NCBI GenBank assembly: GCA_963576725.1
Contig: OY755243.1
Coordinates: 37,867,243 to 37,931,242 of the forward strand
Direction: 5' to 3'
DNA length: 64,000 bases
Source: Azorinus chamasolen
Lineage: Eukaryota; Mollusca; Bivalvia; Cardiida; Solecurtidae
The translations under genes and the position numbers were made by a program. Within the stretch, counting starts at the first letter, position 1, and every line of letters begins with the position of its first letter. This document shows positions 9,235 to 19,832 of the stretch, piece by piece. A model generated the notes under the pieces. The model was not told the origin of the DNA. It saw nothing but the letters and a program-made list of their open reading frames with translations, and did no database searches.

Positions 9235-10880
9235 TAGGCTGGGTCCTAGTAGTGGTTACCGTAGCATCCCCCCCTAGACTTTTTTTCATGGGTACCAAAT
9301 TGTTTGTTGGGGTCCTCAGAACACATTTTGAGCATGCCCCCAAAAATAAGTTTGTCCCAGCTATGTTTTATTTAACGGTTTCCATGGTAACCCGAGGTAA
9401 TTTTCGAAACTACCTTGGTTCAGAAAATGCGCCATAACTTTGTTTTTAGAAGCAATAGAAGGACAAAACAAGTACCAAAGTAAAGCAGAGACATATAGTT
9501 TGAATATGATATATGATTTTATTAATATTCATAAATGCATTCTTATGAATATTAATGAGGAAGTAAAAAATGTGATTTTTTTAGAAAAAAGGAGTTTGTT
9601 GTTTAGTCTGAGAGGCTTATTAATGCACAGAAATTATTGAATTTAGGCTTACGTTGTTCGTTGGAGTCCTCAGAACACATTTTGAGTATTTCCCCAAATA
9701 ATTTTGTCCCATCTATGTTTTATTAAACGGTTTCCATGGTAACCCGAGGTAAATTCCGAAACTACATTGGTTCAGAAAATGCGTAATAACTTTGCTTTTA
9801 GAGGTAATAGAAGGACAAAACAAGTACCAAAGTAAAGCAGAGACATATAGCTTGAATATGATATATGATTTTATTAATATTCATAAATGCATTCTTATGA
9901 ATATTCATGAGAATGTAAAAAAATGCGTTTTTTAGAAAATGGAGCTTGTTGTTTAGTCTGATAGGCTTATTAATGCACACAAATTATTGAATTCAGGTTT
10001 AAATTGTTTGTTTGGGTCATCAGAACACATTTTGAGCATTCCCCCAAAGTAATTTTGTCCCATCTATGTTTTATTGAACGGTTTCCATGGTAACGCGAGG
10101 AGGTAAATTTCGAAACATCATTGGTTCAAAAAATGCATAATAACTTTGCTTTTAGAGGCAATAGAAGGACAAAACAAAAACCAAAGTAAAGCAGAGACAT
10201 ATATCTTGATTATGATATATAATTTTAATAATATTCATATATGATTGCTTATGAATATTAATGAGGAAGTATAAAAATCCGCTTTTTTAGAAAAATGAGT
10301 TTTTTGTTTAGTCTTAGAGGCATATTAATGCACAAAAATTATTGAATTCAGGTTTAAATTGTTCATTGGTGTCATCAGAACACTTTTTGAGCATTCTCCC
10401 AAAATAATTGTGCCCCAGCTATGTTTTATTAAACGGTTTCCGTGGTAACCTGAGGTAAATTTCGAAACTATCTTGATTAAGAAAATGCTTCATAACTTTG
10501 CTTTTAGAGACAATAGAAGGACAAAACAAGAACCAACGTAAAGTAGAGACATATAGCTTGAATACGATATGTAATTCTATTAATACATATAATGCATTCT
10601 TATAATGCATTCTTATGAATATTAATGGGGAAGTAAAAAATGCGTTTTTAGTTTGACGAGTTTGTTTTTAGTCTGAGAGGCCTAATAATATACAAATAGT
10701 TATTGAATTCAGATTTAAATGTTTTAATATCAACATACAAATAAAGGAAAACATCTTTGGTTCATGTAATATTTCTAAAACATGTATATTTAAGCTAATT
10801 TGCATATAACGTGCGTAAATGAATAAGCAATTTAACATAAGCCCTATATTTAGCATTGTTTCGAGTGTACTATCTTTTCT
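9235..10880 (+). repeat. left arm of 5.7-kb foldback, four ~352-bp units
   Basis: The landmark CGGTTTCCATGGTAAC (or a variant) recurs at 9376, 9728, 10079 and 10434. Each unit also contains GAACACATTTTGAGCAT, AATAGAAGGACAAAACAAG and a small inverted repeat, AATATTCATAAATGCATTCT / TATGAATATTAATGAGG. The short frames inside are repeat read-through. Confidence 0.85.
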
Positions 10881-11410
10881 AATATTTATTTTACGTAAAA
10901 TACCAGAACAACAAACATTGACAAGAGCAGAGGGTCATTACTTCGGGTTCTTGAATATTAATGCATATTTATGAATATTAATGATATGTAAAATAAACAC
11001 ACTTGAATGAGCTGTTCTTTTTATCTGAGATTATTTTAGTTAACCAGTATAGAGCTTGATACTGACTGAAACAGCGATATTGATGTTCATGTATATAAAT
11101 ATGTAGATAATGAATATTATTTCAAAATCATGAATATTAATGAGAATGTAAACTGTTGTAGTAAAGTAAGTTTTTCTATTATATTGCAATATACATGTAT
11201 GTGAACAACACATTTCTTGTAAGAAATTACAGCAGAGGAATTGAGCCTCATGCATGTTTTATGAAGAATATTACTGTTATGGGTGTTTTGCAATGCAATA
11301 GAAAATATATAGCATCTCGACTGTAATCATCAGCTTATGTTTACCCATATTAGCCTAGCTTGACTTCTAATTTACTCGCGATGTCTTATGCATTTGCTTG
11401 ATTATTTACC
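10880..11410. other. unique AT-rich spacer inside the foldback
   Basis: Several TGAATATTAATG motifs but no tandem unit and no coding signal. GC content rises sharply at about 11,390, where the gag-like sequence starts. Confidence 0.4.
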
Positions 11411-11415
11411 ACAGC

Positions 11416-13042
11416 ATGCCAGAGCAACGCAAGGCTTCTTGCAAGCATTTCGCGACAGGCTGGACAACTCATTAAGTGTGTCTGGCCTGCTGCGGATGCT
11501 CCGCGTCAGCTCCCTGTCCAGTTTCATCCCTCTGGACAGGGGAGACGTGGGAGCTTGCTGCCCGACGGAAGAAGTATTCTTCTGTTTGGTCAGCGACTCC
11601 CTCGCAAAAGACACATCACTGTCCTCTAAAGCTCAGAAGAAGCCTGCTTCTTCTTTAAAATCACTTTCGTCAACAGCCCCTGTGGTGCAGTCGATTCCCA
11701 AGTTGTTAGTTGCAGATCGGCACCCAACTGCTGGCCCGGGCGCGGGTTCCCCGTTTACCACTTGAATGGTACCCTTTGTTCTGGTTCCAGGGTACTATTG
11801 TTGCCAGGTCTCCCGGTCCGCTTGTTGTGTGAAGAGTTTTGCCTGGTCCCGCTGAATCTAGGCCCAGTTATCCGTCACAGGTCCCCGGTGTCCTGGCGTT
11901 AGTGCTTCCGTTTCATGACATCACCAGCAGACCGGTCTACCGAGCCCCCGCCCAAAGATGTCACTGTGTATTCTTTGGCCCGGTGTCCTAAGTTTGCTCT
12001 CCAACGGTCCTCCGGTGGCCCGGTCTGGTCCTTTGGACCAGGATACCGAAGTGGACCGGTAAATCTACCAGTCCAATCTTTTCTACTCGGCATTCTGTCT
12101 CTACACCGCATTACAGTGGTGAAAGTCAACAGGAAGCTGATCTGGCTAAGTCTAGACGTTCCTGGTCGTCTAGACCCTGCAATTACTCTTTATCTTCTGA
12201 GTACCCCTCGGACTCCCCAGCCCCAATCCCACCCATCCCGTAGGAGGCGTAAAAACCTTCTTATTCTTCTAATGGTAACCGGCACTCGCACCGCTCTCAT
12301 CGCAGATCGAGGTCTTACCATTACTCTTCTATGCGAAGACATCGCTCTGCCTCCTCAGATTCGCCGGCTGGTCGCTCTCGATAGCCGACACTCATTCTGG
12401 GAACCAGCAAGCTTCACCTAGAGGGAGAATAGCTCTCACGTGAACCCACAGTCCACACTTCTATGTCTGTGGCGGGTCCCACTCTTCCCGGGTGCTGCCA
12501 TCCATGGCATTATCCAGGGCGGATTCTGAGGGAGAGCAGGAAGACACTTTGTCCATTATGGCTCCTAGGGATGGTCCTATTTTTTAAGGGAATCAGACTT
12601 TGTGGAAGCCTCTCACTCAGATTTAGACGGGACTTAGTCCTCTTTTTCTTGAGATGATTCTGAACATCAATATTTTCTATTGAGAATGCGTGTGAAGATT
12701 GTTTTAGAATCATCCCACCCTCTGTCTGCCCTAGACCCCCGAATCCTATTCACAGGGGTCCTCTATCCTCTTCCGTGCTAGTGTCAGTCGAAAAAGTGGA
12801 CCTCCCTAACCTATTTAAGTCTAGGGAGTCTCTTTCTCCTTCCACGGGATTTCTTTCCCGTTTGCCTGACCTGGACGAAGATTTTTGTGCCAGCCCGGCA
12901 ACTGGGTGGATCATGTCCGCTAAACTCTTACGGACAAGGGTTCCCTGGGTATCTCTAAGGCCTCCGGTTTCAAATGAAAATCGACCTGGGATGTTTTATC
13001 AGATCCCCTCACTTGATTCCGACATCCCCAGGGACGGGCATT
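11416..13042 (+). pseudogene. decayed DIRS-like gag gene captured in the foldback
   Basis: A GC-rich block, unlike its surroundings, stays largely in one frame from the ATG at 11416 to ~13042 but has many stops. Early on it reads RKASCKHFATGWTTH, stop, VCLACCG, then CPVSSLWTGETWELAARRKK, like the Cys/His-rich N-terminal region of DIRS-type retrotransposon gag. In the same frame, 12154-12384 is Arg/Ser-rich (SRSYHYSSMRRHRSASS). A shifted frame near 12504 gives the acidic run ADSEGEQEDTLS. From 12775 it reads VEKVDLPNLF and SPSTGFLSRLPDLDEDF. No reverse transcriptase or tyrosine recombinase is seen. The family assignment is from memory of the motif style; another retroelement gag is possible. 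Confidence 0.45.
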
Positions 13043-13044
13043 AG

Positions 13045-13045
13045 C

Positions 13046-13090
<45 letters not shown>
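13045..13090. repeat. C12 tract and (TC)17 microsatellite
   Basis: Twelve C followed by 17 TC dinucleotides, directly after the gag-like block. Confidence 0.95.
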
Positions 13091-13093
<3 letters not shown>

Positions 13094-13169
13094 CACTTCT
13101 TTAGCACCGGCAGTTGCATCCAACAGATGGGATTCGCTTCAAACATTGACGTATTATCATTGACGTACG

Positions 13170-13350
13170 TATTATTATCGATATTTAAGACAGGTGACAG
13201 CTTAATGCATGGTGAAAGTCATGCAGAAAGCTCCTAGTGCACTAGTGCAGCTTTCTGCATGACCTTCACCATGCATTAAGTAGTCACCTGCCTAAAAAGG
13301 TCTTAATGCTTCTATAAAGAAAATTCGAATAATCGAGATTTTACCGTATA
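13170..13350. mobile_element. type D palindromic MITE nested in the foldback
   Basis: Long hairpin GACAGGTGACAGCTTAATGC / GCATTAAGTAGTCACCTGCC with an AGCTCCTAGTGCACTAGTGC centre, then a CGAGATTTTACCGTA end. It matches type D at 62270-62473. Confidence 0.65.
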
Positions 13351-14967
13351 CTCAAAATAATACTAAATACAATGCTCATAGAAAATTGCTTATTCATATA
13401 CGTACATTATATGCAAATAAGCTGAAATACGCATGCTTTATAGAAATATTACCTGAAACAAAGATGGTTTATTTTCCTTCACATGAAAACATTCAAACAT
13501 GAATTCAATAACTCTTGTTTATTAATAGGCATCTCAGACTAAACAATAAACTCCTTTTTTCTAAACAAAAATCGGATTGTTTTACTTCCTCATTAATATT
13601 CATAAGAATACATTTATGAAAATTAGTTAAATTACATATCATATTCAAGTTATATGTCTTTGCTTTATTCAGGTTCTTGTTTTGTCCTTCTTTCGCCTCT
13701 AAAAGCAAAGTTATGACGCATTTGTTTAACCATGGATGTTTCGAAATTTACCTCGGGTTACCATGGAAACCGTTAAAAACATAGCTTGGACACAATTATT
13801 TTGGGGAATGCTCAAGTGGTGTTCTGCGGACCCCAACGAACAATTTAAACCTGAATTCAATAATTTTTGTGCATTAATAGGCCTCTAAGACTAAACAAAA
13901 AACTCATTTTTCTAAAAAAGCGGATTTTTATACTTCCTCATTAATATTCATAAGCAATCATATATGAATATTATTAAAATTATATATCATTATCAAGATA
14001 TATGTCTCTGCTTTACTTTGGTTTTTGTTTTGTCCTTCTATTGCCTCTAAAAGCAAAGTTATTATGCATTTTCTGAACCAATGATGTTTCGAAATTTACC
14101 TCCTCGCGTTACCATGGAAACCGTTCAATAAAACATAGATGGGACAAAATTACTTTGGGGGAATGCTCAAAATGTGTTCTGATGAACCAAACAAACAATT
14201 TAAACCTGAATTCAATAATTTGTGTGCATTAATAAGCCTATCAGACTAAACAACAAGCTCCTTTTTCTAAAAAACGCATTTTTTTACATTCTCATGAATA
14301 TTCATAAGAATGCATTTATGAATATTAATTAAATCATATACCATATTCAAGCTATATGTCTCTGCTTTACTTTGGTACTTGTTTTGTCCTTCTATTACCT
14401 CTAAAAGCAAAGTTATTACGCATTTTCTGAAACAAGGATGTTTCGGAATTTACCTCGGGTTACCATGGAAACCGTTTTATAAAACATAGATGGGACAAAA
14501 TTATTTGGGGAAATACTCAAAATGTGTTCTGAGGACTCCAACGAACAACTTAAACCTAAATTCAATAATTTCTGTGCATTAATAAGCCTCTCAGACTAAA
14601 CAACAAACTCCTTTTTTCTAAAAAAATCACATTTTTTACTTCCTCATTAATATTCATAAGAATGCATTTATGAATATTAATAAAATCATATATCATATTC
14701 AAGCTATATGTCTCTGCTTTACTTTGGTACTTGTTTTGTCCTTCTATTGCTTCTAAAAACAAAGTTATGGCGCATTTTCTGAACCAAGGTAGTTTCGAAA
14801 ATTACCTCGGGTTACCATGGAAACCGTTAAATAAAACATAGCTGGGACAAACTTATTTTTGGGGGCATGCTCAAAATGTGTTCTAAGGACCCCAACAAAC
14901 AATTTGGTACCCATGAAAAAAAGTCTAGGGGGGGATGCTACGGTAACCACTACTAGGACCCAGCCTA
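13345..14967 (-). repeat. right arm of 5.7-kb foldback
   Basis: Reverse complement of the left arm. Landmark complements (TTACCATGGAAACCG) end at ~13771, 14122, 14473 and 14825, giving ~351-bp units. The outermost ~390 bp encodes the same peptides as the left arm, so the outer ends are almost identical. Confidence 0.85.
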
Positions 14968-15115
14968 TAACTTCATAAATAGTTTAAATACACCTTTGCA
15001 CATAGTATAGATGCAGATCAGATATCTATGTGCTATTATAACAATCTAAATAATATTCATGATGTCATTATTTCTTACATGAATATTCATGGAGTTCCAT
15101 GCTCCATTATGAGGT
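14968..15115 (+). mobile_element. right remainder of the split type A MITE
   Basis: TAACTTCATAAATAG, ACACCTTTGC, then the usual right arm ATATTCATGATGTCATTATT and ATGAATATTCATGGAG. Confidence 0.65.
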
Positions 15116-15171
15116 GGTACATCAGCCGATGCATACATTTGGTAGTAGACAGTCCCTCTCTAATCAGGATG

Positions 15172-15354
15172 TTAACCCATTCCCGCATATTGACGCCTTT
15201 TGACGCTTCTGTAAAAGTCACTTTGTGAAACCATTGTGATAAATAGAGCATGTCTATCACAATGGTTTCAAAACTACACAATTCTGAAATTTCCTTTTCT
15301 CTAGTTAATGCTCCTTTTGGGTAGATTTAATCAAAGAGGTTGGGTCTAAAAATA
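15172..15354 (+). mobile_element. TTAA MITE type B, right end lost
   Basis: TTAACCCATTCCCGCATATTG start and hairpin TGAAACCATTGTGATAAATA with a shortened centre. It stops at AAAATAGCCTC, where type D sequence begins instead of the expected GAGGGAATGGGTTAA. Confidence 0.7.
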
Positions 15355-15470
15355 GCCTCTAGGAGCTTTCTGTGTGTCCTCCTTCCCGCATTAAGCAGCC
15401 ATCTGCCTAAAAAAGACCTAAAATGTTCTTGAATAAAATTCCAGTATAGAGGGGTTCTACTGTACTGAGC
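15355..15470 (+). mobile_element. type D right half fused to type B
   Basis: AGGAGCTTTCTGTG..., CGCATTAAGCAGCCATCTGCC and the terminal AGAGGGGTTCTACTGTA. The left half of D is absent. Confidence 0.6.
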
Positions 15471-15509
15471 CTCACCTTTCAGGATTTGTTGAAACTGAAA
15501 GTATACAAA

Positions 15510-15827
15510 ACGTCGGTCTAGATAGAGATGAATAGGGTTTGTATCTGATCAGCTCTTGAGTCCTACACAAAACATAGGTACATGTATGTGGTTTCCACAA
15601 CTGTCCTTAGGTTTGCATGATCATAAGAGGCGACTAATGAGGGTTTAACCTAAACTGGAGTTTCAGCATCTCTGATTCTCCAGCAGGTGATAAGATTCTG
15701 GATCCATATCCCATATTTTTATCTTGATGTAAATGAGATGTGGGTCCAGCAAATTTGCTCCTGTCTTGGTGCCATCTAACCTATGTAGTGTTGTGGTGCC
15801 GTAAAACCCAACTCACTCACTCACTAA
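15510..15827 (+). repeat. retroposon 3' end with CACT-repeat tail
   Basis: ATGATCATAAGAGGCGACTAA ... GTGGTGCCGTAAAACCCAA, followed by ACTCACTCACTCACT. A short tandem tail after a conserved end is typical of SINE/LINE 3' termini. Similar text is common in molluscs, as I recall. Confidence 0.45.
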
Positions 15828-15904
15828 TGACCTTTAGTGATAGTTCTTGTTTTATTATGGCATATGAACACAGGAATCATGAGCCATGATGTATACTCAG
15901 GTCT

Positions 15905-16074
15905 CGTATTATTTCATAAAACCCAGCAGACCCTGATCAGATGGTTCCTACATGAGTTGTCTGATCTGGCCTACTCTGTTGAGTAAAGGGTTTAACTTCA
16001 AGTCTCCATGTGCTGTAAACGCAAATTAATTTATTAGTATTCATGACATCATGGAGGAAAGGGTTAAGTGTTAT
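15905..16074 (+). mobile_element. TTAA MITE type A, truncated
   Basis: CAGCAGACCCTGATCAGATGG core and complement, CTACTCTGTTG, then ATTAGTATTCATGACATCAT and GGAGGAAAGGGTTAA. Confidence 0.6.
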
Positions 16075-16082
16075 TCTAGTAA

Positions 16083-16760
16083 ATATATCTAATTATGCCC
16101 TTCATAAGTACGTCACAGGAGCTAAAATAGCTTTTGAAGGAAAATTCTTTAAATGACAATTTTGCCTAAACCGCTGAATAGATTTTGATCAAATTTTGGA
16201 GGATCGATTGATAGGTGATCCTCTATTGAAGCCATCAAGTTGTATCGTTTCATTGCATAAGTAGGTCATTATTTTCAATTTCTTTGAACAACATCACCTA
16301 AAATGTTGAAGCAAGTTTGACCTAATTGCACATAAATAATTTTTAGGTCATCCTGACCTCTAAAGAAGTTGTATAAATCAATTCTGTATGCTCCATAAGT
16401 AGGTCACAGGAGCTAAACAAAAATTAAACAGTTTCTTTAATGACATCTACACAGAATTTTCACAGGTGCTCATCTGTCAGAGAAATTATGCTGGTCTGCT
16501 GCATAAATAGGTTACAGAAGCTTAAAAATAAATTTTAAACAACAGTCTGTTTTATGACCTTTGATTTTGACCAGATTCCACAGGAATTATTTTTTGTTTA
16601 TCTTCTATCCAAGTTATGCAAAAAGTTTCTCTTTTCTTCAAAAGTATGCACAGGGGTTTAAAGATAGATTTTATTCAAGAATTTCTTCATACATCCCTTT
16701 AACCCTGAATGAACTTTGACCAAATTTCACAGGCATGAACCTTAAATACTGATAGGCAAA
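16083..16760. repeat. degenerate tandem repeat, ~110-150-bp units
   Basis: CATAAGTAGGTCACAGGAGCTAAA-like landmarks recur near 16103, 16256, 16392 and 16503, with weaker copies after. Each is followed by a TTTGAcCaAATTTCaCAGG-like stretch. It resembles the core of a pearl-like element without recognisable ends. Confidence 0.5.
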
Positions 16761-16799
16761 ATCAGGAGCTAAAACCAGATATGAAATGATTTCTTGAAC

Positions 16800-17160
16800 C
16801 CTTTCCTCCATGAATATTCATGTAATGAATAATGACATGAATATTTATCAGATTGATTTTTATAATGGCATATATAAACACAGCAAGTTTTGGCCAACTG
16901 TAGAATCGGTATCCATCCTTATAAAACGTTTTAGTCGAGTCTGAGTTCGTTCTCAAGTTTTTGATTGGTCTTTTGACCAATCAAAAACTTGAGAATGAAC
17001 TCACTCAACTAAAACGCTTTATAAGCATGGACCCTTATCTATATATTTTCACAAGCAAACAGAGCAGACATAGCCAATACCATCTTTCTTCATACACAGT
17101 AATTCTGTGGTTAGGTAATATAATAACATGTATTCATGATGTCATTATTATCTGAATATT
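16800..17160 (-). mobile_element. TTAA MITE type A containing a nested hairpin
   Basis: CCCTTTCCTCCATGAATATTCATG start, then TTTATAATGGCATAT and the AGCAAACAGAGCAGAC core at ~17055. The hairpin at 16917-17030 separates the arm from the core. The rest is decayed. Confidence 0.55.
16917..17030. repeat. ~110-bp hairpin inserted in a type A MITE
   Basis: CTTATAAAACGTTTTAGTCGAGT pairs with ACTCAACTAAAACGCTTTATAAG. The inner CTCAAGTTTTTGATTGGTC / GACCAATCAAAAACTTGAG is perfect. Confidence 0.75.
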
Positions 17161-17279
17161 CAATATTTAAACACCATTAGTAATTCTGTAGTTGTACATG
17201 TAAATTTTAAGTACAGGTATTTTTGTGTATATAAATGTAGGTTTTTAAGTATTAGTGATGAGATAGTTGCAACTATTTT

Positions 17280-17511
17280 TTAACAATCCTTTCTTCCATA
17301 AATATGCCCTTCTACACCTGTGTAATAACCACTTCTTGAAACCATTGTGATAAATAGAGCATTTGCTCCTATAGGAGCAAATGCTCTATTTATCACAATG
17401 GTTTCAAACTACAGAATTCTAAAATTTTACTTTTCTCTAGTAAATGCTCCTTTTGGGTATATTCATTCAAAGAGGTTGAGTCTAAAAATAGCCTATGGAG
17501 GAAAGGATTAA
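17280..17511 (+). mobile_element. TTAA MITE type B with perfect 70-bp palindrome
   Basis: TTAACAATCCTTTCTTCCATAA start and GGAGGAAAGGATTAA end. Positions 17337-17406 are a perfect palindrome, TGAAACC...GGTTTCA, with no loop. The outer left end resembles type A, so the ends are shared between types. Confidence 0.85.
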
Positions 17512-17729
17512 CTCTTTGCACACTTGTAGTGAATTGTGGCTACCTATGCAAACAGTTTGGTCTGTTTGAATCCAGATAAGATGCTGAGTGACTTGGTATT
17601 TCATTAGGATAAAAAATGTTGACACTGGTTGCATTTTGTAAGAAAAACAAATGAAAATTTAATTTTCAGATTTGCAGCAATGAAATATTGGATTTTGCAA
17701 TTGACTTTACCTGGTGTACATAGAGTTAA
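17508..17729. mobile_element. type F element, best copy
   Basis: TTAACTCTTTGCACACTTG at the left and TACATAGAGTTAA at the right. The core is GCAAACAGTTTGGTCTG, TCCAGATAAGATGCTGAGTGA and a decayed complement. It shares its left TTAA with the adjoining type B. Confidence 0.6.
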
Positions 17730-17985
17730 TAGTTAACAAATTTTGTGAGAAACCTTGTTAATCATGAAGTCAATCCTTTCCCTTTGATGAAATTTATCAT
17801 CTGCTTTTCAATAGAATGTGTAACATTTTTGAAACGTGTGCAAAATGCTCTTGACATAAATGTTGCTATATTATCATTTTTGGACTTGTATGTAAATGTG
17901 ATCAACATTGAATAAAATTGTACAAAGTTTGAGCATTTGCTTTCAGTTACGTTCCAAACAAAGCTTGCAGATTGGTTGGTCAGTT
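17730..17985. other. no feature seen
   Basis: AT-rich with no recognisable element or exon. Confidence 0.4.
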
Positions 17986-18200
17986 TTGATTTATGGTAGC
18001 TTCAATGTGATTTCACAATATCCATCTCCTTACAGATGGAGAAACACCTGGGATGCTTGTCTGTATTGGGAAACAACTGTCATTGTTTCAGGCAGAGAAC
18101 ATCAGGGTAGAACCACCAATCTACTATAAGCCAGCTGGCAGGCTTCCTGATATGAAAAATCCAAAGTGCCAAATGGAGAATCGAACCCATGGCAGTGAGA
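17985..18200 (-). repeat. tRNA-derived SINE fragment, minus orientation
   Basis: GAATCGAACCCATGGCAGTG at 18179-18198 is the complement of a polymerase III B box (GGTTCGATTC). Body segments TAGAACCACCAA and AAGCCAGCTGGCAGGCTTCCT recur at 33310-33350. The A box is not visible. Confidence 0.5.
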
Positions 18201-18249
18201 GGTTGTTTGACATAATGTTTAAATGGAAATTAAGGAAAAAATACTTTTA

Positions 18250-18620
18250 GAATTGATGCAGATGTCACTTATATATACAAATGTACTACATGTATATAAG
18301 AACAGCTTTTCTTCATTTTGCCTCTAACTGTGGTGACAGGGTATATAGTTTTTGCAAGAATATTCATCATAAAACATGTCTACTCCATTACCTCCTAATG
18401 TGCATGGAGTATTTTCATCACACTTGAGTCAAAGAACTTCTGATAAGTGTCAAAGTTACAATTTAAAGTCATAGTTTGAAGCCCTGAATTTCATGTCTGC
18501 ACTATCAAAATTACTCTGTTGTATACAATGTTTGTCATGACAGTAAAATTATTACAGGTGTTAACTTAATACATGTATTCATAATGGGCAGTCTTTCATA
18601 AATATATTTGAAGTAAATGG
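18250..18620. other. no feature seen
   Basis: AT-rich; no element ends or coding signals were recognised. Confidence 0.4.
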
Positions 18621-18740
18621 CACTGACACTAGATAAAAAAAGACTATAGTTTATTTATAGCACATAGTACATTAATAAAAGTATGTACCTGGTGTTATAA
18701 ACTATGTCTTTTTCGATCTAGTGCCAGTCGTAAAGGGATA
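18620..18740. repeat. short inverted-repeat element
   Basis: GGCACTGACACTAGATAAAAAAAG... pairs with ...CTTTTTCGATCTAGTGCCAGT. Inner AGACTATAGTTTAT pairs with ATAAACTATGTCT. Central spacer ~50 bp. Confidence 0.65.
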
Positions 18741-18769
18741 AATATGTAAGTTTCATATTGCATCATCTT

Positions 18770-19290
18770 TTGATTGTCTGTTAAAATTCTGTTTTTGCTC
18801 ATGTTGTCATCTTCGTTGTCCAAAAACTTTAATGTTGACTATTTCTTCTTTACTATTCATGCAAATCTTATGAAACTTCACACACTTGTTCACTATCACA
18901 AGGGCCACAATTCAACTATGGGCCATACCTCTGTAATACCTTTTTTTACAAAATCATGCCCCTTTATGGACTTTGGGAAATAAAAAATTAAGATGTCTCT
19001 CATTTTGAAACAGTAACCAGCAGGGCTCTCAAATTTCATATCTGAATCCCTTGTGGTAAGGCCTTTCCATAATTATGTTGGTTTTTTACAAAAAAACTTT
19101 GATGTTGGCTATTGTTTTAAAACTTCAAGCAAATCTTATGAAACTTCACACACTTGTTCACTGTCAAAAAGACTACAATCAATCTGACCAAGGTCATAGC
19201 TCTGTAAGGCTATTTTACAAAATGCCCCATTATGGACCCAACTGAACAAATTAGCATTTGCATCTGCATGTGATGCTCTTGTTTATTAAT
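18770..19290 (+). repeat. interspersed repeat L, uninterrupted copy
   Basis: Contains two rounds of ACTTTAATGTTGaCTATTtctt / CTTATGAAACTTCACACACTTG, then CTGACCAAGGTCATAGCTCTG, ACCCAACTGAACAAATTAGC and a GATGCTCTTG end. It shows repeat L without the insertion present at 7435-7745. Confidence 0.6.
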
Positions 19291-19615
19291 TATATTCAAT
19301 TACCAGACTTAAATTAGCTTTATGAAAATACTTTCAGTGATAATTAAATAAATTATGTGCACTTGATGAAAGGACTGTTCATTTATCAATAAATTTGTTC
19401 CTTACTATAGAGATCCTAATGACAAGCAATGTGTATACACATGGTGTTTCCTTCTAAAAAGCAGAAAAGATGGTATACACTCTTTCAGTGTATTAGAAAA
19501 TAAACATACATGTACATGTACTATGACTGGGGCAAGAGACTCAAGGGAGACAACCACCCAGTGTTTATGTTGAACACTACAAGGACCCGTTCTGGTTGGG
19601 GTTTTTTAATTCTTA
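19290..19615. other. no feature seen
   Basis: AT-rich; no element or exon was recognised. Confidence 0.4.
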
Positions 19616-19616
19616 G

Positions 19617-19730
19617 TTTCTGACATGATCAAAAGAAATCCTCTGTTTGTATGCCATTACAATAATTGATTTGATAAAAATTCATTATATCATTATTTGT
19701 TACATGAATATTCATCAGGTAAAGGGTTAC
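19617..19730 (+). mobile_element. TTAA MITE type A, right part only
   Basis: CTGTTTGTATGCCATTACAAT, TCATTATATCATTATTTGTTAC, ATGAATATTCATCAGGTAAAGGG. The core is absent. Confidence 0.5.
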
Positions 19731-19832
19731 AACAAGACAAAATTAAACAAAATGAGTGAAATCAGGCATAACTATTCATGAGGTAAAGGGCTATGTTTAC
19801 ATATATGTATTCTTAAAATACAACAGCTTGTT

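Larger units (their letters stand above)
9235..14967. mobile_element. 5.7-kb foldback transposable element
   Basis: Outer inverted ends are TAGGCTGGGTCCTAGTAGTG / CACTACTAGGACCCAGCCTA. The target duplication is TAA at 9232-9234 and 14968-14970, supported by the reconstructed type A target. Each arm is ~1.6 kb and built of four ~352-bp tandem units in mirror order. Between the arms are AT-rich DNA, a decayed gag-like gene, a C/CT simple repeat and a nested type D element. A 3-bp TAA duplication fits the TWA preference of PIF/Harbinger elements, but no transposase is present, so the class is open. Confidence 0.8.

Noticed and set aside
9252..9640. Two open frames of 61 and 66 codons repeated on the minus strand at 14562-14950
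   Set aside because: They are the same foldback-arm sequence read in both arms. No domain, and they are not kept in the other tandem units.
11040..11255. 71-codon minus frame inside the foldback
   Set aside because: AT-rich spacer with no domain. The only coding-like signal of the foldback interior is the plus-strand gag-like block.
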